Positions 52,797 through 62,136 of a DNA stretch of 64,000 nt are shown one piece after another; position 1 is the first letter of the stretch, and each line of letters begins with the position of its first letter. The DNA is from an uncultured Bacilli bacterium. Its GTDB lineage: Bacteria > Bacillota_I > Bacilli_A > RF39 > UBA660. The notes under the pieces were generated by a model. That model was not told where the DNA came from and ran no database searches. It worked only from the letters and a program-made list of their open reading frames with translations. Location of the stretch: contig CAJTZY010000001.1 in assembly GCA_910584085.1 (NCBI GenBank), positions 140,678 to 204,677 of the forward strand. Direction: 5' to 3'. A program made the position numbers and the translations under genes.

Positions 52797-53654
52797 TTGA
52801 ATATATTAATAAATTATAAATTGTATATAATTTTATATTTGATATTTTCTGTATTATTTAATCAATATTACAAAGTATCAACTAAATATTCGAAAAATGA
52901 TGGCGCACTCACTATATTACTTGAACTGATTGGAAGTTTATTTTGTATAATTATGATCCCATTCTTTGAAATAAAATTCCCAAACAATCCTAGTTCATAT
53001 TTATTCTTCTGTGTAGCAATAATTTTTTATACATTAAATAATAGATTATCTACAACATCTAGAAGTGGAATAGAAGCCTCTACTTATTCTATAATTAAAC
53101 AATTATCTACAGTATTTATGATATTTGCTGGGATATTGTTTTTTAAAGAGTCGTTTAGTATATATAAAATAATAGGTGCGTTTCTAATTGTCTTTAGCAA
53201 TATTTTAGTTTTTTATAAAAGAAAGGCTCTAAAATTTGATAAATATATAATACTAGGGGTTTTAGCAAATATTTGCATGACAATCGCATTATTTATAGAT
53301 GTTAACTATTCAGAATATTTTAATTTAGCGATATACGTTTTATTAACCTTACTTATACCATCCATATTAACATTTATATTTGAAAAAATTCATATTAAAG
53401 ATATTATTATAGAGTATAAAAATAGTAGCAAAATAAGTATATTTATAACATCCCTTTCATGGGGATTTATGCTTATCTTTAAGCTTTTAGCTTATAATTT
53501 TGGCGAGGTAATTATAGTCGCACCTCTATGTAGTTTAACAGTTATTTTAAATATTTTTGCTAGCTTTCTATTTTTAAAAGAAAAAGATAATTTAGTAAAA
53601 AAAATTATAGCTAGTATTCTAATAATAATAGGTATAATTTTAATTAAAATATAG
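52797..53654 (+). CDS. DMT/EamA-type transporter
   Basis: The 285-residue protein is almost wholly hydrophobic, with about ten membrane segments in two similar halves. Typical EamA segments are present: ASTYSIIKQLSTVFMIFAGI with FFKESFSIYKIIGAFLI, and VIIVAPLCSLTVILNIFASF with FLFLKEKDNLVKKIIAS. The substrate is unknown. A TTG at 52797 is chosen, since AGGTGAT lies 5-7 bases before it; the in-frame GTG at 52788 lies within that site. Confidence 0.82.
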   Translation: MNILINYKLYIILYLIFSVLFNQYYKVSTKYSKNDGALTILLELIGSLFCIIMIPFFEIKFPNNPSSYLFFCVAIIFYTLNNRLSTTSRSGIEASTYSIIKQLSTVFMIFAGILFFKESFSIYKIIGAFLIVFSNILVFYKRKALKFDKYIILGVLANICMTIALFIDVNYSEYFNLAIYVLLTLLIPSILTFIFEKIHIKDIIIEYKNSSKISIFITSLSWGFMLIFKLLAYNFGEVIIVAPLCSLTVILNIFASFLFLKEKDNLVKKIIASILIIIGIILIKI

Positions 53655-53713
53655 TATTTATATACTAAAAATGATATAATCAGTAAAAGATTTAAACTTA
53701 AAAGGAGAAGGAA

Positions 53714-54784
53714 ATGAAGAAAAAAAGAATAGTTGTTTTACTAACTTTATTAATAATTTCCATTTTTACTATATTTATATTTAATAATAATTTAAAGACC
53801 CATGAAAATATAAATAATAAAAATTCACAAGATGCAATTAAAAATAATAAAGATGAAAATTTTAATGAAGAGATAAAAGAAGTAGAAAAAACAAATTTAG
53901 TAAGTTACAATGGATGGTTAAATATAGAAAACAATACATTAGTTAATGAAAACCATGAGAAAATTATGTTAAAAGGAATGAGTACTCATGGAATTCAGTG
54001 GTATGGGAATTTAGCAAACTATTCTATGATTAAAAGTTTAAGGGATGAATGGAATAGTAATTTATTTAGAGTTGCCATGTATACAGAACAAAATGGTTAT
54101 ATAGAAAATAAAGAATTAAAACAAAAGCTGATTGAAATTGTTGATAATGTTATAAAACTTGATATGTATGTAATAATAGACTGGCATATATTAAGTGACG
54201 GAGATCCATTAATACACAAAGAAGAAGCAAAAGAATTCTTTGATGAAATAAGTAATAGATATAAAGATTATCCAAATGTAATATATGAAATATGTAATGA
54301 ACCAAATGGAAATATAACATGGGATGATAATATTAAACCATATGCTATCGAAGTAATAGATGTAATAAGAAAAAACAGTAAAAATAGTATAATAATAGTA
54401 GGAACTGGAACCTGGAGTCAAGATATTGATAAAGTAAGCAATAACAAAATAGATGATGATTTAGTTATGTATGCTCTACATTTTTATTCTGGAACGCATA
54501 CTGAGTGGCTAAGGGAACGTGCTTTAAACGTATTAAATGAAATACCTATATTTGTATCAGAATGGGGCGTAAGTGATCTTTCTGGAAATAATGGAGTATA
54601 TCTAGATGAAGCAGAAAAATGGGTTAATTTTATGAATGAAAATAATATAAGTTGGGCAAATTGGTCATTATCAAATAAAGATGAATCATCCGCACTTTTA
54701 CTTCCAAATTCTGATATAACAGAAATAAAAGACGAGTATCTATCTCAAAGTGGACATTTTATAAAAAAAGCTATGTTAGAGTGA
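53714..54784 (+). CDS. Glycoside hydrolase family 5 (cellulase-like)
   Basis: The 356-residue protein has an N-terminal signal anchor (residues ~5-25) and a charged linker. The GH5 barrel contains LKGMSTHGIQWYGN, VIIDWHILSDGDP, the acid/base Glu in YEICNEPNG, HFYSGTH, and the nucleophile Glu in IFVSEWGVSD, then WANWSLSNKDESSA. It probably cuts beta-1,4-glucans outside the cell while anchored to the membrane. No carbohydrate-binding module is seen. Its stop overlaps the stop of the - strand gene by 9 bases. Confidence 0.93.
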   Translation: MKKKRIVVLLTLLIISIFTIFIFNNNLKTHENINNKNSQDAIKNNKDENFNEEIKEVEKTNLVSYNGWLNIENNTLVNENHEKIMLKGMSTHGIQWYGNLANYSMIKSLRDEWNSNLFRVAMYTEQNGYIENKELKQKLIEIVDNVIKLDMYVIIDWHILSDGDPLIHKEEAKEFFDEISNRYKDYPNVIYEICNEPNGNITWDDNIKPYAIEVIDVIRKNSKNSIIIVGTGTWSQDIDKVSNNKIDDDLVMYALHFYSGTHTEWLRERALNVLNEIPIFVSEWGVSDLSGNNGVYLDEAEKWVNFMNENNISWANWSLSNKDESSALLLPNSDITEIKDEYLSQSGHFIKKAMLE

Positions 54785-55465
54785 TAAATTTAATTTATTA
54801 TATGGTATAACTACTTGAAACTCTCCAGAACTATAAGGTGCAACTTGATAGTATTCAAAAAATATAATTAATCCATCTTTAGAAAATGCAAAATTGGAAA
54901 AATTATTAAGTGTAGGTTTAGTACCTTCAAACATCATATTAGAATCCACAATATCTTTATTAGTTAATAACTCTTTTCTACTTATAGATGAAAATATATC
55001 TAATATATTGGGATTTAGTTTAATAAAACCATTAATATCCATAATTTCATTTTTTGATTTATCAAAAGTTATTGTAAATATTTCATGGTTTGGATGTGCA
55101 CCTCCAGTATAATAATCAACATGAAATACATATGATATATAATTTTTATATTCATACATACTATAAACAATATCAAGTGTATAATATTGGTCTACTTGGA
55201 CATTCGCACCCTTAATATCATCTTTAAATTGATATATAATTTTATCAATTTTTTTTGTTATCTCTTCATTCAACACATCAAATTCACTTTCTGGATAATA
55301 TATTAAAATTTTATATTTGTGTTCATTTATAGCAATCTTCTTTTCACTACTATTAATTGAACTAGAATATTTGCCACAAGTAATAGTATTACTATCCTTA
55401 TTAAAAAAAGTAGTTAAATATATTAAAAACATAAATATAATTACTAATGAAATTTTCTTCTTCAT
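54776..55465 (-). CDS. DUF3298-like exported protein
   Basis: The 229-residue protein has an N-terminal membrane anchor (KKISLVIIFMFLIYLTTFF) and a domain with DQYYTLDIVYSMYEYKNYIS, DYYTGGAHPNHEI and IIFFEYYQVAPYSSGEFQVV, the pattern of DUF3298/RsiV-like extracytoplasmic domains. The GGAHPN segment is the conserved core. The start at 55465 is preferred over 55516 because a TATAAT on the - strand (near 55496-55501) would begin transcription between the two. No sigma factor gene is adjacent, so an anti-sigma role is not supported. Confidence 0.8.
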   Translation of the reverse strand: MKKKISLVIIFMFLIYLTTFFNKDSNTITCGKYSSSINSSEKKIAINEHKYKILIYYPESEFDVLNEEITKKIDKIIYQFKDDIKGANVQVDQYYTLDIVYSMYEYKNYISYVFHVDYYTGGAHPNHEIFTITFDKSKNEIMDINGFIKLNPNILDIFSSISRKELLTNKDIVDSNMMFEGTKPTLNNFSNFAFSKDGLIIFFEYYQVAPYSSGEFQVVIPYNKLNLSL

Positions 55466-55648
55466 ATTAGAATATATGCAGCTTATAAATAGGAAATAAT
55501 TATATTTAAAATGCACATAGTATTTGTAAATTACAAAAAGTATGATATACTATTTTTAGTTAATAATTATGCATTTCAAAACAATAAATGTTTATAAAAA
55601 GTATTAAGTATTTAAAAGAAAAATATATCTATAGCAAGGAGGGATAAA

Positions 55649-55812
55649 ATGTGTAAATCAGGAGATATAATAGTTGTAAAAGAATTTAAAAATGAATATG
55701 GTGAATAAATAATAAATCTGGGTATATAAAATCAGACCAATTAAAAAGGTTTGCTAAAAAATATAACAACCAATTTAGAAAAGGTTGGTTCATAAATGTA
55801 AATTATAATTAA
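55649..55812 (+). pseudogene. Remnant of a small gene with internal deletion
   Basis: After GGAGGG, the ATG opens MCKSGDIIVVKEFKNEYGE and meets TAA at 55706-55708. In the next frame comes NNKSGYIKSDQLKRFAKKYN and an aromatic tail to a TAA at 55812. The two parts resemble the start and end of a longer family of 130-150 residues known in Bacillota, which I cannot name with certainty. The middle is missing. Confidence 0.4.
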
Positions 55813-55912
55813 AAAGTTGACAAAAATATTATTAAATGATACTATACTTATCAATTATTTATACATTTTTAACTTAATTTAGTGTATAATAGAAAATGAG
55901 AGAGGTGGTCAG

Positions 55913-56080
55913 ATGGAAAAGAAAGAAAGCCCTAAATTTCCTAAAGGTTTCTTTACACAACCTAGGCCTACTATAAGTATGAAAGAAGCCTTAAAAGATG
56001 TTTCGCCCTTTGAATGGAGTGAAAATATCTTAAAAGGAAAAAGCAAAGTAAAAATAGTATCTACTAAGAATAATAGTTAG
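55913..56080 (+). CDS. Small 55-residue protein
   Basis: The product is basic and Pro/Phe-rich at its start (FPKGFFTQPRPTISMKEAL), then has DVSPFEWSENILKGKSKVKI. No family is recognised. A TATAAT near 55885, GAGGTGG before the ATG, and a terminator overlapping the stop mark it as a short, complete transcription unit. The clear signals make it likely to be real. Confidence 0.65.
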   Translation: MEKKESPKFPKGFFTQPRPTISMKEALKDVSPFEWSENILKGKSKVKIVSTKNNS

Positions 56081-56098
56081 TCAAGACTAACTGTTTTT
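56075..56098 (+). terminator. Hairpin terminator
   Basis: AGTTAGTC and GACTAACT (8-bp stem, AA loop), then GTTTTT, overlapping the stop of the 55-residue gene. Confidence 0.85.
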
Positions 56099-56128
56099 AA
56101 TATATATATATAAAGAAGGAGATAAATT

Positions 56129-56806
56129 ATGAAAAAAACAAGAAATGTTTTATGGGGGATTGTACTAGTAGCCTTAGGGTTGATATTTGGTTTAAACGCA
56201 CTAGAAATAACAGATATTAATATATTTTTTAATGGGTGGTGGACTTTATTTATTATTATTCCATGCTTTATTGATCTATTTAAAGATAGTGATAAGACAG
56301 GTAATATAATAGGGCTAATAATTGGTATAGTACTATTTCTATGCTGCCAAGATTTATTTGAATTTGAACTTGCATGGAAACTTATGATACCAGTTATATT
56401 AGTTATAATAGGTTTATCATTTATCTTTAAAGATACATTAAATATTAAAGTTAGAAAAGAAATAAATAAATTAAATAAAAACGAAACGCAAGAGTATTGT
56501 GCAACATTCGGTGGACAAAAAGTAAATTATGACAATGAAGAATTTAAAGGATGTACATTATCAGCAGTATTTGGTGGCGTAGAATGTGATTTAAGAGAAA
56601 GCATTATAAAGGATGACGCTGTTATAAATGTATGTGCCGTATTTGGAGGAGTAGACATACTAGTTCCAAAAGATGTTAAAGTTAAAGTTACATCAACACC
56701 ACTATTTGGGGGAGTAACAAATAAAGTTAAAAAGACTAAAGATAAAGATGTTAAAACAATATATGTAAATGCAACTTGTATATTTGGAGGAGTTGATATT
56801 AAATGA
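56129..56806 (+). CDS. LiaF-like membrane protein
   Basis: The 225-residue protein has an N-terminal LiaF/LiaI-type membrane region of about four hydrophobic segments (residues ~5-100). A soluble domain follows with repeated Phe-Gly-Gly turns: CATFGGQKV, SAVFGGVECDLRE, CAVFGGVDILVPKD, TPLFGGVTN and CIFGGVDIK. These repeats mark the cell-wall-active antibiotic response (LiaF) domain. It probably modulates envelope-stress signalling. It overlaps the next gene by 4 bases. No LiaRS pair lies beside it. Confidence 0.85.
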   Translation: MKKTRNVLWGIVLVALGLIFGLNALEITDINIFFNGWWTLFIIIPCFIDLFKDSDKTGNIIGLIIGIVLFLCCQDLFEFELAWKLMIPVILVIIGLSFIFKDTLNIKVRKEINKLNKNETQEYCATFGGQKVNYDNEEFKGCTLSAVFGGVECDLRESIIKDDAVINVCAVFGGVDILVPKDVKVKVTSTPLFGGVTNKVKKTKDKDVKTIYVNATCIFGGVDIK

Positions 56807-57618
56807 CAACAGCTCAAAAAGTAATAAAATATTTAGCTATTGCTTTCGCCATTTCATTAATAATAAGTATATTTTCTAGTATAATGTTTGGATTTTCTAT
56901 AGTTTCTGATGTATTTACACACGGCAAAGATAATAATATCTTAGAAGATTTAAAGGATTTAAACATAAGTGGAGATGATATATCAGTTTTAGACATTGAT
57001 ATTAAATATTCAAATTTAATAATTAAAAAAGGTGATACATTAAAAGCTGAAACAAATAATAAATATATAAATTATGAACAGGATGGAAATAAAATAGTTA
57101 TTAAAGAAAAAAGGCATAGTTGGTTTACTAGAAGAAATAAAAGTGATTTAGTAGTTTACGTACCTTACGATTTTTCATTTGATGGTGTTTCTATAGATGC
57201 AGGTGCTGGAAAAATAGAAATTGATGACATCCACACTAAAATATTAGAACTTGATTTAGGCGCAGGAAAAGCTACTATTAATAATTTAGTTGTAGAAAAC
57301 TATGCTAATATTGATGGTGGAGCTGGAGAAATAGAAATACTAGATGGAAGTATTAATGATTTAGATTTAGACGTGGGTGTAGGTAAATTTATATTAGCAT
57401 CTAAATTAACTGGAAAAAATACTATAGATGCAGGTGTAGGAGAACTTAATATAACTTTAATTGGTAGTTTAGATGATTATGAACTATCAGTAGAAAAAGG
57501 TATAGGTTCAGCAAAACTAGATGGTAGTAACATAAAAAGTGAAAAAATTTATGGTAATGGAGAAACACGTATTGATATAGATGGTGGTATAGGAAGTATC
57601 AACATTAATTTTAGATAA
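56803..57618 (+). CDS. DUF4097-like (LiaG-like) membrane-anchored beta-repeat protein
   Basis: The 271-residue protein has one N-terminal membrane segment (residues ~10-32) and then a beta-helix-like series: LDIDIKYSNLIIKKGDT, SIDAGAGKIEIDDI, LELDLGAGKATINNL, NIDGGAGEIEILDG, LDLDVGVGKFIL, TIDAGVGELNITLIG. The repeated Gly-Ala-Gly/Gly-Val-Gly turns are typical of DUF4097. Together with the LiaF-like gene it forms a two-gene envelope-stress unit. Confidence 0.85.
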   Translation: MTTAQKVIKYLAIAFAISLIISIFSSIMFGFSIVSDVFTHGKDNNILEDLKDLNISGDDISVLDIDIKYSNLIIKKGDTLKAETNNKYINYEQDGNKIVIKEKRHSWFTRRNKSDLVVYVPYDFSFDGVSIDAGAGKIEIDDIHTKILELDLGAGKATINNLVVENYANIDGGAGEIEILDGSINDLDLDVGVGKFILASKLTGKNTIDAGVGELNITLIGSLDDYELSVEKGIGSAKLDGSNIKSEKIYGNGETRIDIDGGIGSININFR

Positions 57619-57641
57619 TAAGGAGCCTGGTGGCTTTTTAT
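57618..57641 (+). terminator. Short hairpin terminator
   Basis: AAGGAGCC and GGCTTTTT pair through AGCC/GGCT (with G-T extension) and a TGGT loop, 2 bases after the DUF4097-like stop. Confidence 0.65.
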
Positions 57642-57656
57642 TATAAAGAGGAAAAT

Positions 57657-58049
57657 ATGAAAGTTATAACAATAAAACAGCCTTTTGCTACATTAATTGC
57701 AGAGGGAATAAAAGAATATGAATTTAGAACTTGGAAAACAAAATATAGAGGGGAAGTATTAATTCATGCTGGAAAAGGTATTGATAAAAAAGCTATGAAA
57801 AAATATGAACATCTAAACTTAGAGTATCCAAGTGGTTGTATTATAGCACGCGCTGACCTAACTGATTGTATTTATATTGATGAATTTGCTAGAAAAATGT
57901 TAAAAGAAAAAAATTCATTAGTATATTCACATGTTATTAATGATATAAGTAGTAAAAATTTTGGTTTCAAGTTAGAAAATATTAAAAAGGTGAATCCAAT
58001 ACCAACTAATGGGAAACTTAGTTTATGGGATTATGACTATAAAGAGTAA
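57657..58049 (+). CDS. ASCH domain protein
   Basis: The 130-residue protein begins MKVITIKQPFATLIAEGIKE and has EFRTWKTKYRGEVLIHAGKG and YPSGCIIARADLTDC, the ASCH (PUA-like) fold. Small ASCH proteins bind RNA, and some hydrolyse modified cytidines. The specific role is unknown. The ATG at 57657 is preferred because AAAGAGG precedes it; the upstream in-frame start overlaps the terminator. Confidence 0.85.
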   Translation: MKVITIKQPFATLIAEGIKEYEFRTWKTKYRGEVLIHAGKGIDKKAMKKYEHLNLEYPSGCIIARADLTDCIYIDEFARKMLKEKNSLVYSHVINDISSKNFGFKLENIKKVNPIPTNGKLSLWDYDYKE

Positions 58050-58065
58050 TTTATAAGGAGAAGTT

Positions 58066-58941
58066 ATGAACAGATTTAAAAGTGTAAAAATTGCTAGTAT
58101 ACTAGGAATAATTGGAAATATATTTTTACTTGTAATAAAAGGTATAATTGGATTTGTCACAAATAGTCAGGCTATGATAGCTGATGCATTTAATAGTGCT
58201 GGGGATATACTTTCATCAATTATGACATTTATAGGAAATAAAATAGCAAGCATTCCATCAGATGAAGATCATAATTTGGGACATGGTAAAGCAGAATATA
58301 TTTATTCAATGTTAATAAGTGTAATTATGATTTCAACTGCACTAATAGTTCTTAAAGATTCAATACTCTCAATATTTAGTAATAATACTTTGAATTTTTC
58401 AATATGGCTTGTAATAGTGTGCATAACGACTATAATAGTTAAATTTTTTCTATTTGTATACACAAATAAATTATCAAAAAAATATAATAATTTACTTATA
58501 AAAGCAAATTCAAATGATCATAGGAATGACTGTGTTATAACACTATTTAATTTAATATCAGCTCTATGTACACTTATTAACATATATTATTTAGATGGTA
58601 TAGTGGGATCATTAATATCCATATGGATGATAATTACATCAGCAAAAATATTTAAAGAAAGTTATAATGTACTTATGGATAAATCCATTTCAAATGAAAC
58701 AAAGCAAAAAGTTTACGATATAATAAAAAAACATAAAGAAATAAAAAGAGTAAGTAATTTCAATTCAACGCCAGTAGGATATAAATATCAGATATCACTT
58801 ACTATTTACGTGGATGGTAATATGAGTACATTTAAAAGTCATAAAATAGCAGATAAATTGGAACGTGAAATAGGGAAGAATTTAGAAGAAATTTATTTAA
58901 CAGTTGTACACGTTAATCCAATTAAAGTAGATAAGGAGTAA
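58066..58941 (+). CDS. Cation diffusion facilitator
   Basis: The 291-residue protein has about six membrane segments. It contains SQAMIADAFNSAGDILSSIM with the Asp metal ligands, HNLGHGKAEYIYS, and ANSNDHRNDCVITL for the second ligand pair, then a cytoplasmic C-terminal domain (STFKSHKIADKLEREIGKNL). It should export Zn2+, Mn2+ or Fe2+ in exchange for H+. It is the counterpart of the ZIP importer at 24224, though far away. Confidence 0.92.
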   Translation: MNRFKSVKIASILGIIGNIFLLVIKGIIGFVTNSQAMIADAFNSAGDILSSIMTFIGNKIASIPSDEDHNLGHGKAEYIYSMLISVIMISTALIVLKDSILSIFSNNTLNFSIWLVIVCITTIIVKFFLFVYTNKLSKKYNNLLIKANSNDHRNDCVITLFNLISALCTLINIYYLDGIVGSLISIWMIITSAKIFKESYNVLMDKSISNETKQKVYDIIKKHKEIKRVSNFNSTPVGYKYQISLTIYVDGNMSTFKSHKIADKLEREIGKNLEEIYLTVVHVNPIKVDKE

Positions 58942-58943
58942 AT

Positions 58944-59411
58944 ATGTCATTAAATAAAGTTAAAAAATATTTTGAAAAATATAATATAAGTGATAGAATT
59001 ATAGAACTTGATGTATCATCAGCAACCGTAGAACTTGCAGCACTCGCATTAAAAACATCTGAGAGTAGAATAGCTAAAACTTTGTCATTTATTTTGAATG
59101 ATAAACCAATATTGATAGTCATGTCTGGAGATGTGAAAATTGACAACTCAAAATATAAAAGTTATTTTAATTCAAAAGCACATATGATTCCAAAGGAAGA
59201 TGTTGAAGTCTTAATAGGACATGACATTGGTGGTGTTTGTCCATTTGGAATAAACGATAATGTATTAGTATATTTAGATACATCATTAAAAAGATTTAAA
59301 ACAGTATTTCCAGCTTGTGGAAGTTCTAATAGTGCAATAGAACTTACTATAGAAGAACTGGAAAAATATTCAAATTTTACTGACTGGATAGATGTATCTA
59401 AAATTATATAG
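58944..59411 (+). CDS. YbaK/EbsC-type aminoacyl-tRNA deacylase
   Basis: The 155-residue protein has SESRIAKTLSFILNDKPILI, MSGDVKIDNSKYKSYFNSKA with the catalytic-type Lys, and IGHDIGGVCPFG, the conserved Gly-Gly-x-x-Pro-Phe-Gly motif of the YbaK/ProX family. These enzymes hydrolyse mischarged tRNAs such as Cys-tRNA(Pro) or Ala-tRNA(Pro). It follows the cation facilitator by two bases and is probably co-transcribed. Confidence 0.9.
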   Translation: MSLNKVKKYFEKYNISDRIIELDVSSATVELAALALKTSESRIAKTLSFILNDKPILIVMSGDVKIDNSKYKSYFNSKAHMIPKEDVEVLIGHDIGGVCPFGINDNVLVYLDTSLKRFKTVFPACGSSNSAIELTIEELEKYSNFTDWIDVSKII

Positions 59412-59509
59412 AAGGAATATCAGTGGATAATATTTTTTTCATTAATTTAATCTCCATATTGTTATTTGAATTATGTGATAAATTTATATTTTAAATACCT
59501 TAAAAAAAT

Positions 59510-59537
59510 TTGACAAATTCATTTTTTGTGATATAAT
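59510..59537 (+). promoter_or_regulatory. Sigma-A promoter
   Basis: TTGACA (59510-59515) and TATAAT (59532-59537) are 16 bases apart. It drives the gene at 59603. Confidence 0.8.
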
Positions 59538-59602
59538 ACAAAACATATATTAAAAAAACGAAACTATGTACGTCTTTGGGAGAAGAAAGAGGGTTATGTT
59601 TA

Positions 59603-60358
59603 ATGAATAAAGATTATGTTTACATAGATGGTAAAGCTATAATAAGTGATGAAAATGGACACAAGGAGCCAATTGAATATTATGATAACTTAGATAAAGT
59701 ATTAGTCCAAGAAAATTTAATTGAGAGTATGCAAAATGCAATTAATGAGTTAAAGAAAAAAAGTGCATTATATAATAAAATGAATAAGGGTCATTATATT
59801 CCAATAGCTATTCTTACATTATTAATATTTTTAACCATAATTTGTCCTGCATTTTTAAGTTATGCAAGTGATGGTAAAGCATTTAATACATTAATAGAAA
59901 CTAATGTTGGAACATTCAATGTAGGGGCTCTTATTATTGCTGTAATAGGTTGTATTTCAACTCCAATCTTCACTCTTCTTGAATCATATTTATACAAGCA
60001 ATATAAGGATGCAAAAAAAACAGAAAAGGGAATTAATAGTGAATTAGAATTTTTAGAAAAACAACTTGAAAAAGAAACCGAAAAATTAGAAAGTTTGAAG
60101 CAAGAAAAAACAAAAAATAATGAAGATAATAGTTTTAGGACTGTTAAAGTTGATGATTTACAACAATTAAAAATGTTAAGAAATTATTTACAACTTTATT
60201 TTGATTTAGGATATAATGGTGAAAAATATTATCAATATTATGAACAAGGTAAATTAGATAAAAAGTTAGAAAAAAATTATGATGGTGAAGCAATAGAACT
60301 TGCGAAAGAATATCTGGAAGAAAAAGGACCTATAAAAAGTAAAGGTAGCAAAAAATAA
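59603..60358 (+). CDS. Unknown two-transmembrane protein with coiled coil
   Basis: The 251-residue protein has a soluble start, two hydrophobic segments (residues ~60-82 and ~102-125), then a long charged coiled coil (residues ~135-180, SELEFLEKQLEKETEKLES) and a polar C-terminus with two YY segments. No family is recognised. The ATG at 59603 is chosen, as AAAGAGGG lies before it. It is framed by its own promoter and terminator. A structural or sensing role is possible but not shown. Confidence 0.75.
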   Translation: MNKDYVYIDGKAIISDENGHKEPIEYYDNLDKVLVQENLIESMQNAINELKKKSALYNKMNKGHYIPIAILTLLIFLTIICPAFLSYASDGKAFNTLIETNVGTFNVGALIIAVIGCISTPIFTLLESYLYKQYKDAKKTEKGINSELEFLEKQLEKETEKLESLKQEKTKNNEDNSFRTVKVDDLQQLKMLRNYLQLYFDLGYNGEKYYQYYEQGKLDKKLEKNYDGEAIELAKEYLEEKGPIKSKGSKK

Positions 60359-60367
60359 ATTTATTAT

Positions 60368-60411
60368 AAAAAACATAATTGTGAAAAAAAGAACAGTTAT
60401 GTTTTTTGTTT
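60368..60411 (+). terminator. Hairpin terminator
   Basis: AAAAAACATAA and TTATGTTTTTT pair across an 18-base loop directly after the preceding gene. Confidence 0.75.
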
Positions 60412-60432
60412 TATTGTAAAAATAGTAAAAAA

Positions 60433-60441
60433 TGTTATAAT
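60433..60441 (+). promoter_or_regulatory. Extended -10 promoter with ~100-nt leader
   Basis: TG-T-TATAAT. The leader to the start at 60552 contains two GCAACC words (near 60464 and 60504) that could be an operator. Confidence 0.5.
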
Positions 60442-60551
60442 AATTGTGTAAAAACGTTTAATTGCAACCGAAAAGTTACAAAAAACAACCTAAAATTGGT
60501 AGAACGCAACCAGTTGTATAAGTATAATTTTGTGTAGAAAGGAGAGAAATT

Positions 60552-62135
60552 ATGAACTTATCAGATAACTTAAAAAAGATAAGAAAAGATAATAACTTAT
60601 CACAAGAACAACTTGCAGAAAAACTTGGAGTATCAAGACAATCTGTTTCAAAATGGGAGTCGGGTTTAGCATACCCAGAAATGGATAAAGTGCTACAAAT
60701 ATGTCAAATGTTTAATCTTAATGTTGATGAACTTCTAAATCAAAATATTAAGGAGGTAAAAGAAAGCAAAGAATCAAAAGCGAGTGTTAATAAATTTATA
60801 GATGACTTTTTGAACTATATAACAAAAACAATAGATATGCTTTCAAGTATGAAATTTAGAGAAAAAATAAAATGCTTATTTGAGCAAATCATTGTTTTAT
60901 CTCTTTTAACTTTAGTTTTTGTAATAATAGGAGCCTTAGGATTATTTCTATATGATAGTATATTTTCATTTCTACCAACAGGTATATACTATAATCTATC
61001 GGGAATTTTAGGAACTTTATATATTGTATTTAGTGTAATAGCTGGAGTAGGTATTTTTTTACATATATTTAAAGTAAGATACTTAGATTATTATGTAATA
61101 GTAAAAGGTGATAATGATAAAGTAGATTTATCACAAAAATATGATGAAAATTCAAAAGATGAAATAAAACAAGAAAATAAAGACGATAAAATATATATAG
61201 AAAAAAAGCAAGAAAAAATAATTATAAGGGACCCAAATCATTCACAATATAGATTTATAAAAGGAATATTAAAATTTGTTATACTTTTAATTAGAGCATT
61301 TGCTATTTTCGTTGCACTTGGATTTTCACTATTACTCGTATTTCTTGTTATGTGTACAGTTTTATCATTTGTAATAATCAAGTCGGGAGTTTTATTCCTT
61401 GGAAGTTTTATAACAATAATTGCTTGTATAGTATTAAATTTAGTATTGTTATACATTCTTTATAATTTTATATTTGGTAAAAAAATCAAAACGGATAAAA
61501 TTGCCTTAATATTTATAATTTCAATTATTTTGACAGGTACTGGAATAGGATTTGCAACAATTGGAATTAAGGATTTATATTATATAGATGATATTAATTC
61601 AAAGTATTATAGTAATCAAGAAATTACAATAGAAATGAAAGATGATTTAGTAATAAAAAATGATTATTATGATCGAGATGTAGAATACATAGAAAGTGAC
61701 AATTCAGATTTAAAGATAGTATGTAGACATTCAAAATATTATATATGTGATTTTGATAATTATACATATAATTATCAAAATGGGGTAAATATCCATGTTT
61801 ATGAAGAATCATCTAGTTTTATGGATCATTTAAGAGACAGTTTGAATGATTTAAATAATAAGAATATAGTAGATTATTCCAAATCAAAAATATATATCTA
61901 TACAACAAAAGAAAATATTGAAAAATTAAAATTAAATTTGGAAAAATATATTGCTGATGAAGAAATAAGAAGAAGAAATGAATATGAGGAGAGAATATCA
62001 GAATTATTAAATGAAAATTATCAAAATAAAGATGAGATTTATAACTTGAAGCAAGAATTAATAGAGAAAGATAATAAGATAAATGAGCTTCAAGAAATTA
62101 TAAATAATTATGAAAATAATACAGAAATTGAATAG
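60552..62135 (+). CDS. XRE regulator with membrane region and coiled-coil tail
   Basis: Residues 1-70 form a helix-turn-helix of the XRE type (LKKIRKDNNLSQEQLAEKLG, SRQSVSKWESGLAYPEMDK). The middle has about six hydrophobic segments, residues 340-450 look extracytoplasmic, and the last ~60 residues are a coiled coil (LLNENYQNKDEIYNLKQELI). Membrane-spanning XRE proteins in Bacillota may couple envelope state to transcription. It shares its plan with the smaller protein at 31125. AAAGGAG precedes the ATG. Confidence 0.85.
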   Translation: MNLSDNLKKIRKDNNLSQEQLAEKLGVSRQSVSKWESGLAYPEMDKVLQICQMFNLNVDELLNQNIKEVKESKESKASVNKFIDDFLNYITKTIDMLSSMKFREKIKCLFEQIIVLSLLTLVFVIIGALGLFLYDSIFSFLPTGIYYNLSGILGTLYIVFSVIAGVGIFLHIFKVRYLDYYVIVKGDNDKVDLSQKYDENSKDEIKQENKDDKIYIEKKQEKIIIRDPNHSQYRFIKGILKFVILLIRAFAIFVALGFSLLLVFLVMCTVLSFVIIKSGVLFLGSFITIIACIVLNLVLLYILYNFIFGKKIKTDKIALIFIISIILTGTGIGFATIGIKDLYYIDDINSKYYSNQEITIEMKDDLVIKNDYYDRDVEYIESDNSDLKIVCRHSKYYICDFDNYTYNYQNGVNIHVYEESSSFMDHLRDSLNDLNNKNIVDYSKSKIYIYTTKENIEKLKLNLEKYIADEEIRRRNEYEERISELLNENYQNKDEIYNLKQELIEKDNKINELQEIINNYENNTEIE

Positions 62136-62136
62136 T

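Noticed and set aside
54776..55465. DUF3298-like protein as an RsiV anti-sigma factor
   Set aside because: No ECF sigma gene is adjacent, and the protein has no clear cytoplasmic anti-sigma domain before its membrane segment.
56527..56817. Reverse-strand frame with repeated Pro-Pro-Asn motifs
   Set aside because: The repeats are the complement of the Phe-Gly-Gly repeats of the LiaF-like protein. It is not a gene.
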